Below are positions 15,296 to 21,703 of a stretch of DNA of 24,169 nt, in pieces. The notes beneath the pieces are model-generated. The model saw nothing but the letters and a program-made list of their open reading frames with translations, was not told the DNA's origin and did not search any database. This DNA comes from a virus. Every line of letters starts with the position of its first letter. Position 1 is the stretch's first letter. Location of the stretch: the IMG/VR virus record IMGVR_UViG_3300036846_000406, positions 1 to 24,169 of that record, one strand, 5' to 3'. A program made the translations under genes and the position numbers.

Positions 15296-16485
15296 CCGCG
15301 CCACCGTTTGAGGGCGGGACGGGCGACCCGGTTGCGCTGCCGCAGGGGTGGACGTTCTGGGCCGACGCCGCCGTGCCGCCCTACACCCGGATCGGGCAGA
15401 TCGAAGTGACCGGGTTCACCGCGAACTGGGCGCTGACCGGGTTCGGCGCCGGGGAGGCGGTGATCCCGGTTGAGGGCAACGCGCTGGACCGGCTCGGGCT
15501 GCTCTCGTTCTACGGATACAGGTTGTGGGCGTTCTACGGCGGCGTCCCGGTCTGGGGCGGGCTGCCGGTCGGGCTCACCGACGACGGCGGCAAGGCCGTT
15601 CGGGTGGCGCTGGTGGAGCTGCCGGGCTACCTGAACGTCAAGCAGTACGCGACCACGCACACCTATTCGCAGGTCGAGCAGACCACGATCGCGGGCGACC
15701 TGGCCGCGCGGCTCGACAACATCGGCGTGCCACGGATCATCGTGCCTGGCTCGGGGCACCTGCGGGACCGGACCTACACCTACCTGCAAGACAACCGGGG
15801 CAACCTGCTCACCGCACTGTGCCAGGTGACCAGCGGCCCGGAGTTCCGCAGCGAATACACGCTCGACGGCAACGGCAACCCGGTCTGCTCGCTGCGGATC
15901 GCCTACCCGCGCGCCGGGTCCGCAGCGTCCGGCCTGGCGCTGGTCGTGCCAGCGGGAGCCGTGTCCTACCAGGCGGTGTGGACTTCGGACCTGATGCGGA
16001 CGCGCACGTTCGCCGTGGGCGACCTGGTGCCCGGAGCCAGCGGCACCAAGCCGAGCGTCCTGGTCTCCACGCCGCAGGCGGCGCTCCCCGAGATAGACCA
16101 TGTGGACGACTACCCCGGCGTCACGGTGCTCAGCCACATCACCGAGCGGGCCAACACCGCCGCGAGCGTCTACGCCGGGCCAGCGCTGGCGCTCACGGCG
16201 GACGTGCCGGTGAACGCGCCGCCGCTCGGCTCCTACTGGATGGGCGATGACGTGGCGGTCGCGCTGGCCGACCCGCTGCTCCCGGCCGCGCTGAGCGCGG
16301 TGGGCAGGCTGACCGCCGCGTCGGTGGATGCGGCGGCGGGCACGGTCTCGTGGACGGTGACGATCACCCAGCCGCCGCCGCGGATCAGCTACCACCTGGC
16401 CGCGCAGCTCCGCTACCTGCGGGACCAGCAGGAGCGGATGTTCCGGCAGAATCTAGGCACTCCACCAGGAGGGACGAACCCATGA
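15292..16485 (+). CDS. Minor tail protein, tail hub-like
   Basis: The 397-residue product fits the tail-associated hub protein that follows the distal tail protein in actinophages. Supporting features are an N-terminal strand-rich region (RIGQIEVTGFTANWALTGFGAGEAVIPV), which in this family reads like a 'd...l....w...l...g.a.f.lp' start, the LWAFYGGVPVWGGLPVGLTDDGG turn that describes local coordinate output, and a mid-domain (TYTYLQDNRGNLLTALCQVTSGPEFRSEY). The C-terminus has a basic helix (LAAQLRYLRDQQERMFRQNLG). ATG 15292 overlaps the preceding stop (ATGA). A GTG at 15286 is also possible but less likely. Confidence 0.75.
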   Translation: MTAPPFEGGTGDPVALPQGWTFWADAAVPPYTRIGQIEVTGFTANWALTGFGAGEAVIPVEGNALDRLGLLSFYGYRLWAFYGGVPVWGGLPVGLTDDGGKAVRVALVELPGYLNVKQYATTHTYSQVEQTTIAGDLAARLDNIGVPRIIVPGSGHLRDRTYTYLQDNRGNLLTALCQVTSGPEFRSEYTLDGNGNPVCSLRIAYPRAGSAASGLALVVPAGAVSYQAVWTSDLMRTRTFAVGDLVPGASGTKPSVLVSTPQAALPEIDHVDDYPGVTVLSHITERANTAASVYAGPALALTADVPVNAPPLGSYWMGDDVAVALADPLLPAALSAVGRLTAASVDAAAGTVSWTVTITQPPPRISYHLAAQLRYLRDQQERMFRQNLGTPPGGTNP

Positions 16486-17432
16486 GTATGCCGACCGGCC
16501 TGCTGGAGTGGGGGCAAGCGGGCCAGTTCAACGCGATAGACGACCGCTCGGTGATCGCCGCCCTGTTCGCCTCCGGGGTCGGCACGGGCGGCCTGGTGAT
16601 CCCGCCGACGCTGACGGCCGGGTCGGGCCTGGCGGTGACGATCGGGCCGTGGCAGGCCGTCGTGGACTGCGGCGACGGGACCAGGGCCGTCATCGGCTCG
16701 CGGGCCTCAGCCACGTTCAACGAGACGGCGGGCGGGGCCAGCGCACGCGCCGACGTGCTCTGGGCCGATATCTCGCCGGACAACGCCACCTGGACGGTCT
16801 CCCTCATCACCGAGGCCGCGATGGCGGGCCGGACGGGCGTGTTCCTGGGGCTGATCCTGGTCCCGGCGTCCGCGAGCACGAGCGCGGCGATGGACCTGCG
16901 GCCGGGCAACGAGCGCACCCTCGGGCCGTGGGGCAAGGCGCAATTCCCGAACCTGACGGCGGGCTCAACGAGCTTCGGCACGATCGCGTCAATGGTCATC
17001 CCGGCCTACGACTCGGACGTGGGGGCGGTCTACGAAATTGAGACGTGGGGCAACGGGTCCATCACCCAGGCGGGCAAGTCGGTGCTGACCTTGCGGCTCC
17101 AGGTCGGCTCGACGGTGATGCAGTCGATCGGGTTCGGCGCGGGCTGCTTCGGCGGAAGCAACTCGTTCCGGTGGTGGGCGGTAAGCCGCCTGATCGTGGT
17201 GACGCTGGGCACGGCCGGGACGGTCCGCAGCTTCATCAAGGGCAACGTGTCGGAGTACAACGCGAACATCAGCGCGGGCAGCGGCAACTTCGGGGAGGCG
17301 TCCAGCACCGAATCGACCGGCACCTATGTCAAGGACTCGACGCGGGACGCCACCCTGGTCCTCCAGGCGTCGTGGGGGCAGTCGGGGCAGTCGATCACCT
17401 GCCAGACGGCGATCCCTAAGCGGGTCGCGTGA
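16482..17432 (+). CDS. Tail tip/receptor-binding-type minor tail protein
   Basis: The 316-residue product starts MSMPTGLLEWGQAGQFNAIDDRSVIAALF. Residues 1-145 resemble the N-terminal attachment domain of siphovirus tip proteins (IPPTLTAGSGLAVTIGPWQAVVDCGDGTRAVIGSRAS, then WADISPDNATWTVSLITE). The rest is beta-rich and Gly/Ser/Thr-rich, ending in KDSTRDATLVLQASWGQSGQSITCQTAIPKRVA, consistent with a trimeric cell-binding head. AGGAGGG at 16467-16473 is eight bases upstream of ATG 16482 and favours it over ATG 16488. Being the last gene before lysis supports a tip role. Receptor binding itself is inferred. Confidence 0.72.
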   Translation: MSMPTGLLEWGQAGQFNAIDDRSVIAALFASGVGTGGLVIPPTLTAGSGLAVTIGPWQAVVDCGDGTRAVIGSRASATFNETAGGASARADVLWADISPDNATWTVSLITEAAMAGRTGVFLGLILVPASASTSAAMDLRPGNERTLGPWGKAQFPNLTAGSTSFGTIASMVIPAYDSDVGAVYEIETWGNGSITQAGKSVLTLRLQVGSTVMQSIGFGAGCFGGSNSFRWWAVSRLIVVTLGTAGTVRSFIKGNVSEYNANISAGSGNFGEASSTESTGTYVKDSTRDATLVLQASWGQSGQSITCQTAIPKRVA

Positions 17433-17767
17433 CGGTCGCCGGGGTTACCCTGCTGGTGGCGTGCGTCGATACCGTGCTCGGCGCGCTGCTGCTGTGGCTG
17501 CTGATCGTCAAAGTCAACGGGAGGCTCACGATGCCGATAGGCGACAGGCGCCGCGAGCGCCTGGCCGACCGCGACGACCGCGACTGGCGGGCGCGGCGCG
17601 GCCACTACGCCGGGCTCGACCCCGACACCCCCGACCGGCCGCAGGTCAAGCCGGTCGGCCTGCCGCCCGTGGAGCGCCGGACGCACAACCTCGCGGACGA
17701 CGGGATCAGGGAGCGCGAGGACTTCCTCGGCGGGCCGTGGCAGGCAGGCGACGACGATGGCGATTAA
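17429..17767 (+). CDS. Single-pass membrane protein, candidate holin
   Basis: The 112-residue product has one membrane helix at residues about 4-27 (AGVTLLVACVDTVLGALLLWLLIV), then a long, highly charged soluble tail rich in Arg and Asp (DRRRERLADRDDRDWRARR). It overlaps the tail gene by four bases (GTGA) and the endolysin by 11, so it is made together with the endolysin. A holin or a spanin-like/holin-accessory role fits this place, but one helix and an 80-residue charged tail are atypical. No other holin candidate with multiple helices is present nearby. Confidence 0.5.
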   Translation: MTVAGVTLLVACVDTVLGALLLWLLIVKVNGRLTMPIGDRRRERLADRDDRDWRARRGHYAGLDPDTPDRPQVKPVGLPPVERRTHNLADDGIREREDFLGGPWQAGDDDGD

Positions 17768-18584
17768 GCGGAAGTGGATGCCCTCGCCGTGCTACCACTC
17801 GCGCGGCGGGATCAGGCCGTACAAGATCATCCTGCACACCGCCGAGGGCGCGCAGACGATCGAGTCGCTGGGCAACTTCTTTGCGAACAGCGCCAACCAG
17901 GTCTCCAGCCAGACCGGCGCCGACGACAAGCCAGGCGTCATCGGGGAGTACGTCACCAGGGGCAACGCGGCCTGGACTCAGGCGGCGTACAACGAAGAAT
18001 CCGTGAGCCTGGAGCTCTGCGGGTTCGCTAGCTGGTCGCGCTCGACGTGGCTCAACCAGCATGAGCAGATGATCCGCAACGCGGCGGCGTGGGTCGCGGA
18101 GGAAGCCGCCCACTACGGCATCCCGATCGTCGCGCTCAACAACTCCCAAGCGCAGGGCGGCGGGCGCGGCGTCGCCCAGCATGTCAACCTCGGGTCAGGC
18201 GGCGGCGGTCACGTTGACTGCGGCTCCGGGTTCCCGATGGACAAGCTCATCGAATGGGCCAAGGGCGGCGGCGGCACGGCCGACGCGGCGGTCAACGTAG
18301 CGGAGGAACCGATCATGCAACTCGTATTCGACGCGGGCAGTCCGGGGCACGCACCCGCCTGCTCCCTCTCGATCCCGAACGAGTATTCGCGGGGCAAGCA
18401 CAAGCTCCGGTTCTCGGCCAAGGACCCGACCGCCCTGCGGGTCGATTCCGGCTCGGGCGTGGAGGACGTGACGCTGGGGTACCTGGCCGCGCAGAGCGTC
18501 AACATTGACGACGGCAAGCGGACGTTCGTGGTGAAGCGGGACAGCGGCGAGTCGCCGGTCTCGGTGTGCCTTTCGGAGCGCTAG
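17757..18584 (+). CDS. Endolysin, N-acetylmuramoyl-L-alanine amidase (Amidase_2/PGRP)
   Basis: The enzyme cuts the bond between N-acetylmuramic acid and L-alanine in peptidoglycan to release phage. It has 275 residues. The catalytic domain covers residues about 20-170, with probable zinc ligands H27 (IILHTAEG), H142 (AQHVNL) and C155 (HVDCGSGFP), as in T7-type amidases; the VSLELCGFA strand lies in between. A Gly-rich linker (169-173) leads to a C-terminal domain (about 187-275) that I do not recognise and that may bind the cell wall. ATG 17757 has a poor ribosome binding site, whereas M187 (ATG 18315) has GGAGG eight bases upstream, so a separate C-terminal fragment may also be made. Confidence 0.9.
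   Translation: MAIKRKWMPSPCYHSRGGIRPYKIILHTAEGAQTIESLGNFFANSANQVSSQTGADDKPGVIGEYVTRGNAAWTQAAYNEESVSLELCGFASWSRSTWLNQHEQMIRNAAAWVAEEAAHYGIPIVALNNSQAQGGGRGVAQHVNLGSGGGGHVDCGSGFPMDKLIEWAKGGGGTADAAVNVAEEPIMQLVFDAGSPGHAPACSLSIPNEYSRGKHKLRFSAKDPTALRVDSGSGVEDVTLGYLAAQSVNIDDGKRTFVVKRDSGESPVSVCLSER
18302..18584 (+). CDS. Putative internal translation product: endolysin C-terminal domain
   Basis: GGAGG (18302-18306) followed after eight bases by ATG 18315, in frame with the endolysin, would produce an 89-residue fragment beginning MQLVFDAGSPGHAPACSLS. Several known endolysins (for example enterococcal Lys170 and clostridial CD27L) make their binding domain this way and assemble it with the full-length enzyme. 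The coding part is 18315-18584; the ribosome binding site is included in the span. The expression is inferred from the signal only. Confidence 0.5.
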
Positions 18585-18728
18585 GTGACGGCCAGGCGGG
18601 CGAGGCCACGCCGGTACCTGGTCCCGGGGCCGGGCGGGACGTGGCTGAACGCGGAAATGCTGGCGCGCGTGCCGCGCCGGAAGCGGTCACCGCGCGTAAT
18701 TCGCACGCAGCCTAAGCGCCGGAAGTGA
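18585..18728 (+). CDS. Small highly basic protein, function unknown
   Basis: GTG 18585 directly follows the endolysin TAG, with GGAG at 18575-18578 six bases upstream. It encodes 47 residues (VTARRARPRRYLVPGPGGTW start, RVIRTQPKRRK end), about one third Arg or Lys. It probably forms the last gene of the late operon. Such a basic peptide could bind nucleic acid, but high-GC sequence favours Arg-rich open frames by chance, so the case rests on the start signal and tight spacing. Confidence 0.45.
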   Translation: MTARRARPRRYLVPGPGGTWLNAEMLARVPRRKRSPRVIRTQPKRRK

Positions 18729-18944
18729 CCCGCGTCACCATTGATGGTGAGTGCGAAATAGGACGCTGACCTGGCGGAATGCTCGGGAGTTCGGGCAAGG
18801 GTAAGGACGCCTGAACGGGGGTCGGAGCCGTCAGAATGGCTCCTGGCAACGCCGAACCGATGTCACGCTACGTAATGCCGAAGCAAAGCGGGGCGGCTAA
18901 ACTGGGCGGCGCCATGCACACCGGAGAGGCAACAGGAGGACCAA
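18729..18944. other. Intergenic region with two hairpins, late-operon end and accessory-operon start
   Basis: Two inverted repeats are visible. TCACCA (18736-18740 with 18735) pairs with TGGTGA (18745-18750) around TTGA, ending the late operon within ten bases of its last stop. GGAGCC (18824-18829) pairs with GGCTCC (18838-18843) around eight bases. A weak -10-like TAAACT lies at 18898-18903, without a good -35. The region is likely to hold a terminator and the promoter of the Lsr2-like operon, but no element is decisive. Confidence 0.4.
18735..18750 (+). terminator. Hairpin after the lysis operon, terminator or operator
   Basis: A six-pair perfect stem TCACCA/TGGTGA with a TTGA tetraloop starts seven bases after the stop of the small basic gene. 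There is no T-run downstream, so an operator role is equally possible. Confidence 0.4.
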
Positions 18945-19328
18945 GTGGCAACGATTGTCCAGACGATTGACGACCTGCACAACTCCGAGGACGGCGAGCA
19001 GGTCAAGGCCGACCGCACGCACCGGCTCAGACTGGACGGGCGCGACGTAGAGCTAGACCTGACCGCCGCGCACCACGACGAGCTGGCGAAGCTGCTGGAG
19101 CGGTACTTCAAGGCGGGCCACCGGCCGCAGGACGCGCCGCCGCCCAGAGAGGTTCCGAGCCACGCCAAGATGAGCCGGAACGAGACCCGCGACCTGCGGG
19201 CGTGGGCCGACGCGCAGACGCCGCCGCTGAGCTACGAGCCCCGAGGCAAAGGCAGCTACTACTACTCGATGGACCTGCGGCGGAAGTGGGCCGCGCACAA
19301 GGCCGAGGCCGGGCTGAGGTATGAGTAG
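18945..19328 (+). CDS. Lsr2-like nucleoid-associated protein
   Basis: Lsr2 proteins bind AT-rich DNA, bridge it and silence foreign genes in Actinobacteria. This 127-residue product has the N-terminal dimerisation region (IVQTIDDLHNSED, then HRLRLDGRDVELDLTAAHHDELAKLLERYF) matching Lsr2's 'v.liDDldg......v.f.lDG..yeiDLs..na..Lr..l..y..a'. The C-terminal part (MSRNETRDLRAWADAQ) matches the DNA-binding helix region, and RGKGSYYYSMDLRRKW has RGK (100-102) where Lsr2 has its RGR minor-groove hook. It starts at GTG 18945 with AGGAGGA at 18934-18940. It could regulate lysogeny genes or interfere with host Lsr2; both are inference. Confidence 0.82.
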   Translation: MATIVQTIDDLHNSEDGEQVKADRTHRLRLDGRDVELDLTAAHHDELAKLLERYFKAGHRPQDAPPPREVPSHAKMSRNETRDLRAWADAQTPPLSYEPRGKGSYYYSMDLRRKWAAHKAEAGLRYE

Positions 19329-19548
19329 CGGCGCGGTGGTGCCGCTGCCGCGCGTGGGCGAGATAGTGGCGCCCGACGTGGCGGGGCTCGCCGCCGAGTT
19401 TCCCGAATGGGAAGTCGGGGTGGCCTGGATCACCGCGAGCAGCGGCCCGGACCACCGGATTCTGTGGGCACGCCGCGACGGGCGCTGGCTGGTCGGGGAG
19501 AGCCGCGCCGGGATGGCGCTGGCCATCAAGGGAGCGCAACGTGGCTGA
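19321..19548 (+). CDS. Small protein, function unknown
   Basis: The 75-residue product starts MSSGAVVPLPRVGEIVAPDV. Its core (LAAEFPEWEVGVAWITASSG, then HRILWARRDGRWLVGESRAG) resembles a widespread short actinobacterial module of the form 'L..efP.w.i......grw.A.r', often found next to regulators; no function is known to me. It overlaps the Lsr2-like gene by eight bases and the next gene by eight, so it is co-expressed with them. Confidence 0.62.
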   Translation: MSSGAVVPLPRVGEIVAPDVAGLAAEFPEWEVGVAWITASSGPDHRILWARRDGRWLVGESRAGMALAIKGAQRG

Positions 19549-19801
19549 GCAGGGGCCGGGAATGATGTTCAAGATCAGCGCGCGGATCACCAGGGCCGGG
19601 GCCGCCGAGCCCGCGTGGGAGCACTCGATAGAGGCCAACTACGCGACCGGCGCCGATGTCGCCTTGGCTATCGCTGACATGGGCAACGCGGTGGCCGACG
19701 CGCTGAACGACGTTGGCCGCAGGCGCGGGCCGGTGAGCCACGGGGAGCTGAACGAGCCGCCGCCCGGCTGGGCCGGGACCGGCTACCAGGGCAAGCCGTG
19801 A
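19541..19801 (+). CDS. Hypothetical protein
   Basis: The 86-residue product starts MAEQGPGMMFKISARITRAG and has a possible strand (FKISARITRAG) followed by a helix (DVALAIADMGNAVADALNDVG). I do not recognise it. It begins at GTG 19541, overlaps both neighbours (eight and four bases), and belongs to the Lsr2-like operon. Confidence 0.6.
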   Translation: MAEQGPGMMFKISARITRAGAAEPAWEHSIEANYATGADVALAIADMGNAVADALNDVGRRRGPVSHGELNEPPPGWAGTGYQGKP

Positions 19802-20478
19802 CCGGGCTGCCGCCCGAGCTTGCCCACATGCCGATCTGCCCGCACCGCGGACTGCCGATCCCGTACATCGCGGAGGTCGGGGACGACGGCGCGGGGCACT
19901 TTACGATCCTCGACCCGCGCCGCCAGCGGGAGTGCTACGAGCACCGGCTATGCGCGATGTGCGGGCTCCCGATGGGCGAGGAAGTGGCGCTGATCGGTGA
20001 CGTGGTGAGCCTGGAGCCGGGCGGGTTTTACATCGAGCCGCCCGTGCATGAGGACTGCGGGAAGCTGGCCATCGGCGGGCTGTGCCCGTACATCAGCCGC
20101 GAGCGGGTGCCGCGCCGGGCGCATGAGGACGACGGGACGATCGCCGTGCTGGGCACCCTGGACGACCTGGCCACGGTCGGCCGGGGCGTCGCCAAGCGGC
20201 CGGTAGTGATGGCGGTAGTCCACCGCTACAAGATGGCGATGCACATGGGCGGCACGAACCCGATGCCGGTGTTTGTGACCTCCCGGCCGATCCGGGTCCA
20301 CCGCTACGCCTGGGCCGACAACCGCGCCGTGCTGGTGGCGGTCACCGAGGCCGCGCCGCCACAACCGGCCGCGCCGGTCGCTGAGACCGCCGCACGGGCG
20401 TCCATAGGACCGGCAGGGGCCAGGCGGCAGCCGGTCCGCCAGACGCGCTCCCAGCGGCGGGGGCGGCATGGCCACTAG
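19798..20478 (+). CDS. Zinc-ligand-rich hypothetical protein
   Basis: The 226-residue product contains Cys/His sites likely to bind zinc: ICPHRGLPIPYI near the N-terminus, CYEHRLCAMCGLPMGEE around residues 46-62, and HEDCGKLAIGGLCPY around 84-98. This resembles rubredoxin-like or treble-clef knuckles, seen also in unnamed actinobacterial proteins with a 'CP.rg.piPy' start. The last 40 residues are Ala/Pro/Arg-rich and basic (GARRQPVRQTRSQRRGRHGH), suitable for nucleic acid binding. It starts at GTG 19798 overlapping the previous stop. The family is unknown to me. Confidence 0.62.
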   Translation: MTGLPPELAHMPICPHRGLPIPYIAEVGDDGAGHFTILDPRRQRECYEHRLCAMCGLPMGEEVALIGDVVSLEPGGFYIEPPVHEDCGKLAIGGLCPYISRERVPRRAHEDDGTIAVLGTLDDLATVGRGVAKRPVVMAVVHRYKMAMHMGGTNPMPVFVTSRPIRVHRYAWADNRAVLVAVTEAAPPQPAAPVAETAARASIGPAGARRQPVRQTRSQRRGRHGH

Positions 20479-20644
20479 GGAGGGCAACGGCCAGCCGTTG
20501 TCACCCGTGCCGGTGACGGTGATCATCACCGTTGACCGCACCGGGCGCATCGACGTGATAGCGCGCGGGCCGATCAAGGGGAAGGGGGGACTGCTGGCGC
20601 TGCTCGACGGCGCCAGGCGCATCGCTGAACAGATGAAGGACTAG
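20468..20644 (+). CDS. Small hypothetical protein
   Basis: ATG 20468 overlaps the preceding gene by 11 bases and encodes 58 residues: MATREGNGQPLSPVPVTVII, then TVDRTGRIDVIARGPIKGKG, and an amphipathic helix LLALLDGARRIAEQMKD. The strand-turn-strand-helix pattern looks like a folded small protein, and the reading frame has normal codon use. I do not recognise it. It ends 22 bases before the exported-protein gene. Confidence 0.55.
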   Translation: MATREGNGQPLSPVPVTVIITVDRTGRIDVIARGPIKGKGGLLALLDGARRIAEQMKD

Positions 20645-20666
20645 CAACCGAGCACAGGAGGACCAC

Positions 20667-21191
20667 ATGCAAGCACGAACGAGGACCGGCGCCCTGCTAC
20701 TGGCGGGCGCGCTCGCCGCGACCGGCTGCACGGCGGCGGCGCCTGCCGTGGCCGCGCAGCACCGAACGGTGACCTGCGGCTACTGGGTCGATGGGAACAA
20801 CTTTCCGAACGACGGCGCGCTGTCCGCCAGGCCGGGCCACACCCCGGCGAACAACGAGCTAGCGCACGTCGAAGGGACCGGCGCCTGGCAAGTGTGCTAC
20901 GACACCGGCAACCTGACGTTCTACCTGAAAGCCGACATCGGCGCGTGCCTGGGGATCAACAGCGGGCAGGCGGCCTGGCAGAACTGCGACACCGTGCAGA
21001 GCCAGGAATGGACGCTGGGCAGCAAGGACCCGCTGACCGGGAAGCGGCGGGTCCACAACCGCGCCGCTGGCGGGGTGCTGTGCGCCGAAGGGCCGCCGCC
21101 GTCGAACATTTTGTCGAACGCGGCCTCCATTGGCTGCTCCAACAACCACATGATGTGGGGCTGGGCGTCCCAGCCGCAGGTGCGCGGCTAG
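20667..21191 (+). CDS. Exported Cys-rich protein, possible lipoprotein
   Basis: The 174-residue product starts with a signal peptide: basic MQARTRTG, a hydrophobic core LLLAGALAA, and TGC at 19-21. C21 could be lipidated (LAATGC, a weak lipobox), or AVAA before Q31 could be a standard cleavage site. The mature part has six Cys (37, 77, 94, 107, 139, 157), suggesting three disulphides, and 'CLGINSG.....NC.....QEWTLG' plus 'HNRAAGGVLCAEG' resemble the ricin-B/QxW lectin style. AGGAGGA at 20656-20662 precedes ATG 20667. A surface protein in a temperate phage accessory region suggests superinfection exclusion or host conversion; this is inference. Confidence 0.72.
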   Translation: MQARTRTGALLLAGALAATGCTAAAPAVAAQHRTVTCGYWVDGNNFPNDGALSARPGHTPANNELAHVEGTGAWQVCYDTGNLTFYLKADIGACLGINSGQAAWQNCDTVQSQEWTLGSKDPLTGKRRVHNRAAGGVLCAEGPPPSNILSNAASIGCSNNHMMWGWASQPQVRG

Positions 21192-21202
21192 CCGGATGAG
21201 CC

Positions 21203-21254
21203 GGGTGGCCGGTGCTTGCGAGAATCCAGGCGGACACGCGAGCACCGGCCGCCC
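21203..21254 (+). terminator. Very strong hairpin after the exported-protein gene
   Basis: Bases 21203-21220 pair with 21237-21254 in an 18-pair stem with two T-G pairs, including a perfect GGCCGGTGCT/AGCACCGGCC core, around a 16-base loop. It starts 12 bases after the stop codon. Position fits a factor-independent terminator, though no T-run follows. Confidence 0.6.
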
Positions 21255-21333
21255 TCCCGACCCCGGTCCCGGCTGGCTTGGCTCAGGACTGGTCCTCCTG
21301 GGGGTCGGGCCGACCGGGGCCGGGCTTGCACTT

Positions 21334-21379
21334 CCCGGCCGGGGTGCTGGCCGCAAGGCACTGGGGAGCCCCGGCCGGG
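21334..21379 (+). other. Second strong inverted repeat, 11-base arms
   Basis: CCCGGCCGGGG (21334-21344) and CCCCGGCCGGG (21369-21379) are perfect complements with 24 bases between. Each arm is also self-complementary. It ends ten bases before the ribosome binding site of the next small gene. It may be a leader structure or part of a noncoding RNA together with the preceding hairpin. The rest of 21192-21403 shows no other gene I can support. Confidence 0.45.
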
Positions 21380-21403
21380 ACGACACGAGGGAAGGAAGTT
21401 CCG

Positions 21404-21541
21404 ATGGCTGAGCCTGCAACCGAGTACGCCTGCACGATCGTGGTCACCGTCCTCGCCGGGGATGTCGCTGAGGCTCGGGCGAAGCTGGACCGGCAGGTGC
21501 CGGTGAGCTACCGCGTGGTGTCGATCGAGCCCGCCGATTAG
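21404..21541 (+). CDS. Small hypothetical protein
   Basis: ATG 21404 follows GAAGGAAG (21391-21398) and encodes 45 residues: MAEPATEYACTIVVTVLAGD, then VAEARAKLDRQVPVSYRVV and SIEPAD. The strand-helix-strand pattern is compact and looks protein-like. I do not know the family. It stands alone between structured regions, so it may have its own control. Confidence 0.55.
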   Translation: MAEPATEYACTIVVTVLAGDVAEARAKLDRQVPVSYRVVSIEPAD

Positions 21542-21549
21542 GGGGTTGC

Positions 21550-21600
21550 AATCCGGGCGGCTCGCTCGACCACAGAGGGGACTGTGACCGTGCCCGGATT
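21550..21600 (+). other. Nested inverted repeat after the small gene
   Basis: AATCCGGGC (21550-21558) and GCCCGGATT (21592-21600) are perfect nine-base complements. Between them, CACAG (21571-21575) pairs with CTGTG (21582-21586) around AGGGGA. The outer arm begins nine bases after the stop of the preceding gene, so a terminator or structured RNA is likely. Confidence 0.5.
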
Positions 21601-21608
21601 AAGTGTCA

Positions 21609-21624
21609 CGACCCCTTGGGGTCG
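21609..21624. promoter_or_regulatory. Palindrome upstream of the integrase operon
   Basis: CGACCCC (21609-21615), TT, GGGGTCG (21618-21624) is a perfect 7+7 inverted repeat. It is followed by an AT-rich patch (GGAATAATTAA) and lies 25 bases before the -10-like sequence. It could be an operator for the integrase operon or a terminator stem. Confidence 0.5.
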
Positions 21625-21646
21625 GAATAATTAACCCCGGCACGGT

Positions 21647-21655
21647 TGTTATGCT
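21647..21655 (+). promoter_or_regulatory. Extended -10 promoter for the integrase operon
   Basis: TGTTATGCT (positions 21647-21655) contains a TGn extension and TATGCT, four of six bases matching TATAAT. No convincing -35 is present, as is usual for extended -10 promoters. It lies 49 bases upstream of ATG 21704. Confidence 0.45.
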
Positions 21656-21703
21656 GGCAGGGCCAGGCAACCCGCCCGGCCGCACCACCACCAGGAGGAC
21701 CAC

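Noticed and set aside
13880-15304. Minus-strand open frame of 474 codons opposite the distal tail gene
   Set aside because: The composition is Arg/Gly/Pro-rich, it has no domain, and the plus strand carries a clearly recognisable tail protein with in-frame repeats.
21196-21411. Open frame of 71 codons starting at ATG 21196
   Set aside because: It runs through both strong hairpins, has Gly/Pro-rich composition expected by chance in GC-rich DNA, and lacks a ribosome binding site.
21609-21624. Palindrome as a proven attP
   Set aside because: It resembles the general symmetry of serine recombinase sites, but it is distant from the integrase gene and strictly palindromic, which fits an operator or terminator as well; kept only as a hypothesis.
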